Of a stretch of 64,000 nucleotides of DNA, positions 22,451 through 31,995 are shown piece after piece. Below the pieces are notes generated by a model. The model worked only from the letters and a program-made list of their open reading frames with translations. It did no database searches and had not been told where the DNA came from. A program made the translations under genes and the position numbers. The first letter of the stretch is position 1; each line of letters starts with the position of its first letter. This stretch comes from Ilyonectria destructans (Eukaryota > Ascomycota > Sordariomycetes > Hypocreales > Nectriaceae): positions 1,488,001-1,552,000 of the forward strand of contig JAHEWK010000013.1 of NCBI GenBank assembly GCA_020740775.1, written 5' to 3'.

Positions 22451-23613
22451 TTAAGCAGAGATTTCTACTCCTCCAGTGGCGCCCATGGCCTTCTTCAAAT
22501 CGCCATAGATGGCGAACTGACCGGCAGTAAGAGTACCGACCATGAAGAGACGAGCACCGATACCAGTGTAAGATCCCCTGAGGCCGAGCTCCTTGGCGAT
22601 CTTGATCAGGCGGCTGGTGGTGCCCTCACCGGGAAGACCCTTGGTCTTGTTGATCTTGGAGAGCATGGTGTCGGCGGGCTGGGAGACGATGGCGGCGGCG
22701 AAACCGGCAATCAGACCAGAGCCCAGGTTGACAGTGGTCTGCATGCCGTTGGAGAGGTCCTTCTTGGGGAACTGGCGGAAGAGAGCCTCGGAGACCTTCT
22801 CGAAGACGACGAACTTGGCCATGGTGTAGGGGATCCTGGAATCACGGTTAGGACAGTCTTTAAAGACAAGGGCAAGTAACTTACTGCTTGAACAGGATGG
22901 GTCCGAAACCGGCGTAGAAGGCACCAATACCCTCGTTCTTCAGCATCTTGCTGAAGCCACCGATAAGGCCGTTGGCGTAGGTGGGCTCAGAGACGAGACG
23001 AATACGGGTAGCCTCAAGGGGGCAGAGGGCAATATCGGCGAAGAACTCGGCAGTGGCGGAAGAAGCCAGGTAAATGGCAGTCCGGTTCTGCGAAGCAGTC
23101 TCAAGACCAAGCTGGTCAATCCACTGCTTCTTGAAGAACTCGTATCCACCGAACTTGAAGGCGCCCTGGAGGAAGTAACCGGCAAAGGTAGGGCCGGCAC
23201 CGGTGAGGAGAGCACCAGCACCCTCGTTCTGGACAACCTGTCGGAAGGCGGAGATCATGCCACGGTTGTAGGTGGCGGGGTCGAGCTGGATACGGGTCTT
23301 GACGCTGTAGACAGGTGTTAGCATTGCTCAGTCATGTCTTGAGTTTCCTTTCGCATGGTCCAGATTGCGCAACGGCGACCGGACAGTATCCAGGCCCAGC
23401 AGTATCCAGGCCCGGCGGTATCCAGGCCGCCACGACAACAATTGAAGGCGAGAAAGGGCCCATAGTAGGGAAAACGTACACATCGACGGGGGTAAGACCA
23501 CCGTGGGTGAGGGAGCAGCAGACGGCACCGGCGAGGGCGAATCGCGAGTAGAGCGCGATGCCAGACAGCGGCGCGGGGGCCGTATCGACCTTGGAAACCT
23601 GAACGGCAGCCAT
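22451..23613 (-). CDS. mir1: Mitochondrial phosphate carrier (SLC25 family)
   Basis: Minus-strand exons 23613-23480, 23304-22885, 22835-22451; 312 residues. Introns are 175 and 49 nt. The three tandem carrier repeats show their Px[DE]xx[KR] signatures: [19 protein letters not shown] and [37 protein letters not shown] and [21 protein letters not shown] are characteristic of the phosphate carrier subgroup. Family knowledge: imports inorganic phosphate with protons across the inner mitochondrial membrane for ATP synthesis. Yeast Mir1 is the model; the second yeast isoform Pic2 (also a copper carrier) is less likely from the motif context, but a tree would settle it. Codon usage is strongly C-ending, as in highly expressed genes. 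The first intron is long for this genome. Confidence 0.94.
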
Positions 23614-24823
23614 TGTGAGGAAAGAGAATCAGACGAAAGGACTGAGTGGAGAGAGTCCGAATTGAGGCGATTCGGACTGAGTGGTGACGACTGTCGGAGG
23701 GGTGGTTGAAGAAGGAAAAAAAAAAGTGTTTGGGTTCTGGAGGTGAGTCCTTTTCCTACTCGGGCCGGGCGGTTTGGAGAGGCAGGGAAAAATAATGGCT
23801 CCTGGGCGGTCGGAAATACTCGGATAATCGGCGCCGGTGGCCGCACGGACCGGGCCAAGGGGGCAAACCTGGGAGCGCGCCTACGCAAGTAACGACCATT
23901 TGACACAGCACTAGCAGCGCACAACGGGGAAAGATCCGGGGCGCGGAAGCGCCATCGATACCGCCTTTCTTTGTTCTTCCTTTTGCGCGGCGTCTCACTG
24001 GCTGGGCGCATGGCGGCATCTGTATTGCTGACGAGGCTAGGAGTAACGTATCCAGTTGATGGTACTTGTGTCTTTGCTGTTGATCGCTTTCGAGACCGTG
24101 AAACTAGTCTCGCCTCGGTTTGATGGCTCCCTTCTCTGTCCGCTGTTCGGCCCAGATATGCATCTTCCATTCTTTCCCGCTTCTATCTCCCCCACAATGG
24201 CTATCCGTACATACCCATCCACATGTCCTCCATTCCTTGAGGTCTTTCTATTCCCCTTCCTCCGCCATCATCAAGATCTCAATCGAGAGACAAATTTCAT
24301 CCCTTGCCGTTGGCGTAAATTAACCAACTAGCCTGAATTTATTTGAAGCCCGGTGAAAAAAACCGTTCTGATCTGCGAGCCGGCTACTTCCTCGGCAAGG
24401 GCCCACCATTCACCAATCGCTTCCCAACGTGCGTCTCTGGTTGGTCGGTTCGGGGTTGCCGATACGGGATTGGCTGGTGGGCACTCCGGTAGTTATCTTC
24501 ACAACAGGATGCATTTTTCGGGTTCCTTCCCGGTACAAATTGCCTCCACCGTATCAATGTGACTTGTGTCCGATGATGACATATTCTCAGCCATTGTCGC
24601 CTCATTCTTCGCATCCGTTACATAAAATCAGCAACTGTGTGCTTGTCTCGCCTTTCCGATTGCCGGACAAGCATAGGCCTCCTCCTGGCCCGCGAAAATG
24701 CACCCCGCCAATCTCAGATCATGCAGATTTGCTCTATACCAACTCGGTAGCCTCCCTGCAATTGACCAAACAGAAGCTCGACACTTTGCTGTGAACACCC
24801 CTCATATCATGCCACTTCATATC
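23614..24823. other. Phosphate carrier promoter and NLR 3' flank
   Basis: 1.2 kb without a gene. A poly-A run near 23717-23726 (a poly-T tract on the carrier's strand) lies about 105 bp upstream of its ATG. The rest is mixed-composition sequence with no supportable frame. Confidence 0.55.
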
Positions 24824-27800
24824 TCACCTGCAGACACCATCATCGCTACCCTGCATCGCATTTGAGGTGTCCAGCTCAAACATGGCCAACACTGAGGTGT
24901 TGTCGTGCATCGCCGCCATGTCCAAACTGGTCCGCCCTTCAATATCCTCGAGGAGTGGATCAACTCCCCGGGCCACAATCTGCTTGAAGATATACACGTT
25001 GCTGCTCGCCATAAAATGCAAGGCTGTCCTCCCCATGCTATCCCGTGCATGCCAGTCCGTCTCTAGATCGTCTAGCATCGTCATCGATGTGTCAAACTCA
25101 CTCTCTTCAAATTCGGATCCCCAGAGGCTCATACTGCGCATTCTGGCTTCAATATCGGAGCAGAGGAAGTGTATAGGTGTCTGCCCCGCCTGGTTCTGCC
25201 CATTGACATCAACACCCAACCCCGCGATGCGTTTAAAAAGACTTTGTGCATGCTCAACCAACAAGCCTTCTCGGGGCTCTGTAAGCCCGGAGGCAAGGTA
25301 GTGAAGCATATTGTTCCCATGGCCATCCAAAACGGCCACGTCCGCGCTGCGAGAGAGAAGATGATCTATCCAAATAGGAGCCCCGGGCCGAACACGCGTT
25401 ACGTCGGATACGGTGACACCGAAAGATGATAAGCCGTAATGCAGAGGGTAATATCCGAAGTTATCAGGCTGGTTGATAAGGGTCAAAATGACGCTTTCGA
25501 GATGCTTCAGTGAGGTCGATTTGTCTTCAAAACGCATTGCACTTCCTAATAAGTGGTGCAGTACGTTTCTGCCAGAGTTGTCCACGGCGGCTGGATCTGC
25601 CCCTCGCTTGAGAAGTAGCGAGAGAGCCTTGGTCGCTTCAACCATTCTAGAAACCGACGTTAATCTGCAGGATGCTAGCAACAGGGTCGCCCCAGAAGCG
25701 TCCCGGCGCTCTAACTCAAGACCGGGCATATCTAGGATTGGTTCACAGATTCGATTGTTGCTCAACACCTCGTGAGCGATTGTTTTTTCGACCATGTGTT
25801 GGCTTGACGGTTCTGCTGATTGCTGAAGGTTGATACGGCCGCTGTGCCACACGCCACTGGCAACAAGATTGGGTGTGCTGGGCAGATGACTCAACATCGG
25901 AGGCTGATATCGATCGTCCATCGGCTCGAGATATGTGTCATATGGGCTCGCGCCTGCCTCCAAGAGAGCCTTCATGGCTTGTAATGCAACCATTCGATCT
26001 CCCAAGGTATTTTCGCCGGATATACAAATGCCATGGAAAGCCGCCAAGAGCAGGGGATGTCTGCGGTAGAAGCCCGCAGCCTGCCTCTTTTCGGTTCTGG
26101 GTGGAACCCTTAAGCCCCGAGTCCAGGATTTGGTCAAGTCTGAGGCCCCTTTTGCTGACAAGAGTGCTTTCAAAACAGCCAGGTCCGGTGGACGAAGGGC
26201 GTTCGCTATGGCCGTGGTACCGACCCTTGCCCCATAACTGATCAAGAGTTTGGTGAGGGCTTCGTCACCTCGAGATTTTGCGAGGAGGTTGATTCCAAAG
26301 CCATCGGTGGCATTGGGATCGGCACCAAGCTCCAGCAATGCTCTTGCTGCATCTCGGACCATTATCTTCCTAGCCAGCCGCGGATTCCCCCAAACTACCT
26401 GGAGCGGTGTCTCGCCCGAGACGTTGCGAGCCTCTATATTCGCGCCTTGAGACACTAGATACGGAATTGCCTCGGCTACTTGCCACCAATTTGTCGCCCC
26501 TGCAAGGACGTGGAGTGGAGTGTTGCCCCCGTGGGCACTATCGCGGGTATTGACATTCGCTCCTTTCTTCTCGACCAGTAAACGAAGCATATCCATGTTT
26601 GGGAGCATGCGCTCGCACGCCACCAACACCAGGGGCCTAAGCTTACGCTGAATCTTCTGCTCCGGGTCGTCAAACATTGCAACATCTTCCGGAGAACAGC
26701 ATCCATCCAACAAGTCGGTCAGACCACATTCGACGAACCCTTGCAGGATGGGTTGGTCGTCTTCGTCTCTGCCATGCATCGTGAAATTAGCCCCTGACTT
26801 GTGAAGATCCTTGATCAAAGAGTATTGGCGGTCGACGAGAAACATCTGAACTGTGTCCCAATTGGCTTCTCCAACTTTCACCGGGTTTGTTTCACGAAGA
26901 ATCCTTGTGTCGGATTGCCGGCGAGCCTTGCTCATCAAGATGGCATTGTACAAGGGGTCTGGGGTTTCCGCTCCCTGGATCTCATCGTGGAGCCTGCAGA
27001 GAAGTTCGGTGACATAGTCATCTCGATGCCGTGCCGCGTGTGCCATTGCTCCAAAAATAGCCGCGTCGCCCCATTGGGATTTCGTGTACAGGCTTCCTCC
27101 AGCCTTTAGAAGCATTCGAATGATTTCCTCACATCGTGCAGTGTGGTGCAGTCGGTGGAATAACATTACTGATGGGCGGATTTCGTCATCATTGTACTCG
27201 TCAAAAGGTCGACTCTTGTCCTTGATAGTCAGCCCATGGGCGCCCAGACTCTGTTCATCTGTGCAAACTCCCCACAGACTTTGCTCCGACTGGAAGAAAG
27301 CGCACTGGAAAATGGGAGGGAACCACGGTTCTCCAATCTGGATCCGACGAGACTTGCTGAAGCTGGGTTCAACCTCTGCACCTTCCTCGAGCAACAACGC
27401 AACTGACTCTGGCCTACCCGAGCGACAGGCGTAGTGTAGCGGAGTGTGTTCGGCGAGGTCTTTTTGGTTGGCCGATTCCATTGCCCTCGATGGGTCTAAA
27501 TCCTTCATCCAAAAGAGAATGCGCCCGAGAATATTACTTCTTCTACACCTCGACGCGATATGAAGTGCATTCATGCCATCTTGTGTTGAAACAAATGGGT
27601 CTGCCCCCGCCTGCAGCAGAATATCCACGGAATATTCGGAGAGGGAAGCAGCGTAGTGGATGGGCCTAAGACCTCGCGAGTCCGCCGTATCAATGGCTTT
27701 GGACCTCGCTAGCAGCCACTTAAGGCATGAGGTTGTCCCCGCTCCATACTTTACAATTCGCAGCTGACATGCGAGGTGTACGGGAGTCTGTCCGGCAAGA

Positions 27801-30800
27801 TTTGGTTGATCCATGTTCACGCCAGCTCCAGTGATCTCTTCGAGCATCTCAGTTGGATCTGACAATGAGTCCCAATAACGTAGCCTTGCAATTTCATGGT
27901 ACAAGGTGTTTCCTGCAAAGTCCACCGCAAATGGGGAGACTCCACGGTGAACAAGATACCGATACGCCGCCAGATTCGACTCGCTTCCGATAGACTTTAG
28001 AAGTGATCCAAGGAGCTCGTGGAGAAGAGTCCGACCCAGATTATCAACCACATCCAGACTGGCAGATGCTGAATGGAAAACTTGCATTTGTGAGCAGAGG
28101 GCTTGCCCAGGGGCGCTGCCAATGATTCTGAACAAAGGGGTACGGCCATGCGAATCGCGGGCATCAATTTTTGCACCGTGACTGATAAGAAGACGAAGAA
28201 GTTCTTCATAAGCATTGACTCCCAAGGAACCGCAGAAGCCAAAATAAGATGAGGAGCAAGCTAGGACATGCAGTGGTGTCTCGCCGTTGCCGTTTCTTAA
28301 ATTTGGGTCAGCGCCGTTCGAGATGAGAGCTGAGAGCAAGGTTTGCAGTTGGTCTTTCTCGCGGGCCATCAAGGCTTGATGCAATGGCCCGTTCCCATCG
28401 TAGTCTGTAACAGTGCAATCCGGCTTGTATTCGAGCATATTCAGTGCGAGATGGAAGTTTGTCTTGATAGCGGTTAGCAGGGGTGTTTTCCCTGTGGAAC
28501 GTTCCCTTCTGTTTAGATCGGCCCCTCTCTCCATGAGAAGCTTTAGGCACGCATCGCCCTCATCTTGCCCTTCGGGAAAACAATGAAGCACCGTCTCTCC
28601 GTTTTCTGTCTCTGCATTGGGATCCGCTCCGGCTTGGAGAAGCAGCTTGAAAACTTCCAAGCTGCGTGTAAGGTGTAGCGGGGCAATCCCGTTGACTGCT
28701 TTTGCATTCACATCCGCCCCAGCCCGAAGTAGGAGAGAGAAGCCACGCTGGAACTGAGCAGGATCTGACTCATTATCTGAGTCTTGATTAATGCAGAGTG
28801 AGTCCCTAGTGCAGAATGCCTCCAGAGCCGTTGATGAAGGTGTAAGTTTAAGTAGCCCAGTGTCATGGATGTATCCAAGGGGGACCATGCACTGGATGGA
28901 AGCATCAGCACCACCATCGACCAAAGCCTCCATACAATCAACATCTCCCGCCAAGGCGGAAACAAAGAGCGGCGGTCGCCCTTCGAACCTTGCGTTGGGA
29001 TTGACTTCAGGCTCTCGAAGCAGTCGCCTCACAATTCGAGCGCGACCTGCATCCACAGCCCAGTGAAGTGCGAGCTGCTTAGCATCCAGCGTGAGGTGTG
29101 GTAAAAATGCCTCCAAAACATCAAAGTGGCCATTATCACAGGCGTACTGAAGTGGTGTGTATCCGACCTGCTCGAACCGTTGCTGTCTGGAACCACTCAG
29201 GTACGCATCGCTTGTCCGAGGGGTCAACGGATCAACACCAGCTTCTAGGAGCAGCCTCGTGATATTACTACTACCGTTTGCCGCAGCTTGATGCAGAGGC
29301 TTCACGCCCTCAAAATCTTCGATATCGGCTCCGGCACCAGCCTGGAGAAGGACGTTGACTGTTCGAGTGAAACGGCGTTGTACGGCCCACCATAACGACG
29401 TCCTTTCATCATAATCCCGTACATCTATATCGGAACTCCCATGATGATCAAAGAATTTCGAAAGGTAGCTATCAAGTCCACAGAATGCCGCGATATGGAG
29501 GTTCGACAGTTTTTGATTGTATTCGGGGCCGTAGCCGGTATCAACTTCACCACCGCTCCAACATAGGCTCAGCCAGTTGGCCCGGACAAGAGTGTCTGAG
29601 AGGAATATGTCAAACTGCCGAGACAACTGATCTCCAGAGATTCCAGACCAATTACACTTTGCGGCATGTTCATGCCAATTCTCTACAGCGTATGTGGAGA
29701 ATGGAAATTTAAGCGCCATATTCTTTGCAGCACTCATGTATCGGCTGTCCAGCTCATTCAGACAGCCGCAGTGCATATAGAGCAAACAAGCGACTGCAAG
29801 CTGAGCGTGGGTTGATTCAAAGTCCAGAACTGGAAACCCTGTCGAGTTTGGTTGCCTGGTGTCCCCAGTCAGGAATTCTGTTAGAGAATGGTGAACGACA
29901 CTGATAGTCTCATCGGGAAGAATCTCCAGCAATGGTCCGCACGCAGCGCGGACCAGGGTTTTGTTGTCCTTCAAGCCAAGGTCGCTTTTATCTGATGTTG
30001 ACTTGATCAAATCCGCCAGCTCCAATAGTCGAAGGGGCCGGATCGCATGGGTAACCCATTGCAAAATCTGCAATTGAGTTGTTTCGGAGATTCCAGATCT
30101 CCGAGCATGTTCCCTCAGGATGCCAGAATACATGTCGTCCAAGTTGAGAGGTAGTTTCTGGAGAATGCTTGCGATATTGACGTTTGGTTCAAGAAACGAG
30201 TTCATGGCCAGCTTGGCGTAGAGAAACAGGCCGCTGGCTCGCCCTGGGACTGCCCTTCGAATAGCTTCTTTGTCGCTCTCTTTCAGGGAACACTGCTCCA
30301 AAGTGTGTTGGACGTAGGTGGCAATGTCGACATCCACGAGAGACTCTTCCATGCGAATGTCAATGGAATCAATGCGTCTCATTGGGGTTTCCACAGCGGC
30401 AACTGGTCGGCTGGTCATGAGGACTTTGGTGTGAGATGGGCGCCAGTGACCAAGGTCCGCGAGCATGCGAATAAACTCGTCATTTCCCTGGTCCATTTCA
30501 TCCAAGGCATCGACCACACAGTAGGTCAACGGAAGTTGAGCTAACGCTGTGCGAAGGTGTTTCCAAAGATCCTCCATGGGCACGCTGTCGAGAGAGCGGT
30601 GGGTCTCTACATATTCCTTGAGAATGGCTTGCAAAGGGGGGCTGTAGACGAGAATCTGGTCCAGCCAGTCACGGATGAGATTGATGGGTTGATGATTTGC
30701 GTCGATGATCTGGCGGAAGAAGAAGAAGAGAACAGGGACACCTTCTTCAGCAAGCATCTGAGCCAGCGTGGCAGCAAATACGGACTTTCCAGACCCCGGG

Positions 30801-31135
30801 ATCCCTTTGATCCACAACAGACCATGGTTTGGGCTGTTGTGCCACTGCTGGTATTTCTGGAGAGATGGTAGCCATGTTCCTGTGCCAGCGAGGTGTGATG
30901 CGAGGTGCTTGTGATACTCGCTGCTTCCGAGTTTGTATTCCGTGGGCCTCAACCAGTCTCGAATTCGGGCAGTGGTTTCTGGTGACTCGGGGAGGATGCT
31001 GTCGTCGTTGTAGTTGCTGACATCGTCTCGGCCGATAACGACGATATCCTCCTCGCTGGGCGATTGGGACTGGCGCGGAGACATGGCTAGTACCGTAGCG
31101 CTGGCCAAGTCGATAGATGAAGTTAGGATTACCAA
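24824..31135 (-). CDS. Giant NLR-type protein: NACHT NTPase with long ankyrin array
   Basis: One uninterrupted frame of 2103 codons; Met18 (codon at 31084, MSPRQSQSP) is the more likely start. After a ~65-residue acidic leader, DWLRPTEYKLGSSEYHKH and GTGTWLPSLQKYQQW lead into the NACHT domain. It has Walker A GIPGSGKS (about residues 111-118), Walker B YCVVDALDEM (205-214) and KVLMTSRP (sensor 1). A winged-helix-like helical region follows to about residue 530. From there to the end run more than 20 ankyrin repeats (for example TPLHYACRSGRPESVALLLE, TPLHVLAG, TALHFMASSN). Family knowledge: fungal STAND proteins act as non-self sensors, with the repeats sensing and an N-terminal domain killing or signalling. 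Here the N-terminal effector is very short; no HET, HeLo, PFD-like or lipase domain is visible. The array is much longer than usual. Confidence 0.92.
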   Translation of the reverse strand: MVILTSSIDLASATVLAMSPRQSQSPSEEDIVVIGRDDVSNYNDDSILPESPETTARIRDWLRPTEYKLGSSEYHKHLASHLAGTGTWLPSLQKYQQWHNSPNHGLLWIKGIPGSGKSVFAATLAQMLAEEGVPVLFFFFRQIIDANHQPINLIRDWLDQILVYSPPLQAILKEYVETHRSLDSVPMEDLWKHLRTALAQLPLTYCVVDALDEMDQGNDEFIRMLADLGHWRPSHTKVLMTSRPVAAVETPMRRIDSIDIRMEESLVDVDIATYVQHTLEQCSLKESDKEAIRRAVPGRASGLFLYAKLAMNSFLEPNVNIASILQKLPLNLDDMYSGILREHARRSGISETTQLQILQWVTHAIRPLRLLELADLIKSTSDKSDLGLKDNKTLVRAACGPLLEILPDETISVVHHSLTEFLTGDTRQPNSTGFPVLDFESTHAQLAVACLLYMHCGCLNELDSRYMSAAKNMALKFPFSTYAVENWHEHAAKCNWSGISGDQLSRQFDIFLSDTLVRANWLSLCWSGGEVDTGYGPEYNQKLSNLHIAAFCGLDSYLSKFFDHHGSSDIDVRDYDERTSLWWAVQRRFTRTVNVLLQAGAGADIEDFEGVKPLHQAAANGSSNITRLLLEAGVDPLTPRTSDAYLSGSRQQRFEQVGYTPLQYACDNGHFDVLEAFLPHLTLDAKQLALHWAVDAGRARIVRRLLREPEVNPNARFEGRPPLFVSALAGDVDCMEALVDGGADASIQCMVPLGYIHDTGLLKLTPSSTALEAFCTRDSLCINQDSDNESDPAQFQRGFSLLLRAGADVNAKAVNGIAPLHLTRSLEVFKLLLQAGADPNAETENGETVLHCFPEGQDEGDACLKLLMERGADLNRRERSTGKTPLLTAIKTNFHLALNMLEYKPDCTVTDYDGNGPLHQALMAREKDQLQTLLSALISNGADPNLRNGNGETPLHVLACSSSYFGFCGSLGVNAYEELLRLLISHGAKIDARDSHGRTPLFRIIGSAPGQALCSQMQVFHSASASLDVVDNLGRTLLHELLGSLLKSIGSESNLAAYRYLVHRGVSPFAVDFAGNTLYHEIARLRYWDSLSDPTEMLEEITGAGVNMDQPNLAGQTPVHLACQLRIVKYGAGTTSCLKWLLARSKAIDTADSRGLRPIHYAASLSEYSVDILLQAGADPFVSTQDGMNALHIASRCRRSNILGRILFWMKDLDPSRAMESANQKDLAEHTPLHYACRSGRPESVALLLEEGAEVEPSFSKSRRIQIGEPWFPPIFQCAFFQSEQSLWGVCTDEQSLGAHGLTIKDKSRPFDEYNDDEIRPSVMLFHRLHHTARCEEIIRMLLKAGGSLYTKSQWGDAAIFGAMAHAARHRDDYVTELLCRLHDEIQGAETPDPLYNAILMSKARRQSDTRILRETNPVKVGEANWDTVQMFLVDRQYSLIKDLHKSGANFTMHGRDEDDQPILQGFVECGLTDLLDGCCSPEDVAMFDDPEQKIQRKLRPLVLVACERMLPNMDMLRLLVEKKGANVNTRDSAHGGNTPLHVLAGATNWWQVAEAIPYLVSQGANIEARNVSGETPLQVVWGNPRLARKIMVRDAARALLELGADPNATDGFGINLLAKSRGDEALTKLLISYGARVGTTAIANALRPPDLAVLKALLSAKGASDLTKSWTRGLRVPPRTEKRQAAGFYRRHPLLLAAFHGICISGENTLGDRMVALQAMKALLEAGASPYDTYLEPMDDRYQPPMLSHLPSTPNLVASGVWHSGRINLQQSAEPSSQHMVEKTIAHEVLSNNRICEPILDMPGLELERRDASGATLLLASCRLTSVSRMVEATKALSLLLKRGADPAAVDNSGRNVLHHLLGSAMRFEDKSTSLKHLESVILTLINQPDNFGYYPLHYGLSSFGVTVSDVTRVRPGAPIWIDHLLSRSADVAVLDGHGNNMLHYLASGLTEPREGLLVEHAQSLFKRIAGLGVDVNGQNQAGQTPIHFLCSDIEARMRSMSLWGSEFEESEFDTSMTMLDDLETDWHARDSMGRTALHFMASSNVYIFKQIVARGVDPLLEDIEGRTSLDMAAMHDNTSVLAMFELDTSNAMQGSDDGVCR

Positions 31136-31711
31136 TTCGATGACACTGGGGAAGTGCGCCAGCCGATGAATCTGGGAATCAATGTTGTTTTGTACAGATG
31201 CTGACGATGCTTGTGAATCCGCCTCAGCCTCACTCTACACGCTACGTCGCAGGCAGCCATGCAGGTGCAAAAGCGGGGTTCCACTGACAGCATTGATCGC
31301 GCATCAACTTTCCAGTTGATTGGATGATGTGGTACGAAATGATACCGGGAACTCATTTAGTTGATCAAGGGTAGGGTACGATGCAGGAAAGGCGCTGGAG
31401 ACCTTGAGCGCCTGGGTGGTTCGCCAACAGGGAGCAGCTGCCTTGGGAATAGGAGCGCAGGTAAGAGTCACACGGTCAACACCAAACGGCGATGTCAACA
31501 AGAAAATTGTGAAGACGAGATAGAGTCTATAATACATTTGAATCATTTAAATCCGCCATGCGCAAATCGCTTCAAGTCGTTGCCCGCCCAAATATATTCG
31601 TAACCCAAAGCCAACCCAGCGCCATAATACAGTGGTGCAATCTGCACTAGCCACACCAGTGGCTTCTAATCCTCGCCATATTCATACACATCATTGGAGA
31701 AGGCCAAGCAC
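31136..31711. other. NLR promoter region
   Basis: 576 nt upstream of the NLR and downstream of the small gene at 31712-31995. Nothing specific is recognised. Confidence 0.5.
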
Positions 31712-31995
31712 TTAACTACGGTTACGTGCTTGATTGAACTGGATTTCCCAGTCTGCCATTTTCCCAGCCTGATGAAAATATCCTCGTCCAGTATTGGTAC
31801 CGTCAACATAGAAGCGCTCGGTCGTGTCGGTCGAGCCAGCCCAGGTGCTGAGCGTGCTGCTAGTGCTCGAGCTTTGCCTGTGTCCACCCGTGGAAGAGGT
31901 GTTGCGAGTGCTGCTCGTCCTAGATTCACAGTTAACAACGAGATCGTATACCAATGACAGGGCTTGTCTTACTGGTTGCGAGGTTGAGAGTTCAT
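31712..31995 (-). CDS. Small spliced gene, 76-residue protein of unknown function
   Basis: Exon 1 is 31995-31973 (only MNSQPRNQ), exon 2 is 31919-31712. The 53-nt intron has donor GTAAGA, branch GTTAAC and acceptor CTAG, and splicing keeps frame. The protein is Ser/Thr-rich (TSSTRNTSSTGGHRQSSSTS) and ends with GRGYFHQAGKMADWEIQFNQ, a hydrophilic, amphipathic-looking tail. There is no signal peptide or membrane segment. I do not recognise it. The splice signals and the sudden change of composition after the intron argue for a real gene; the small size and lack of homologue knowledge keep confidence moderate. Confidence 0.5.
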
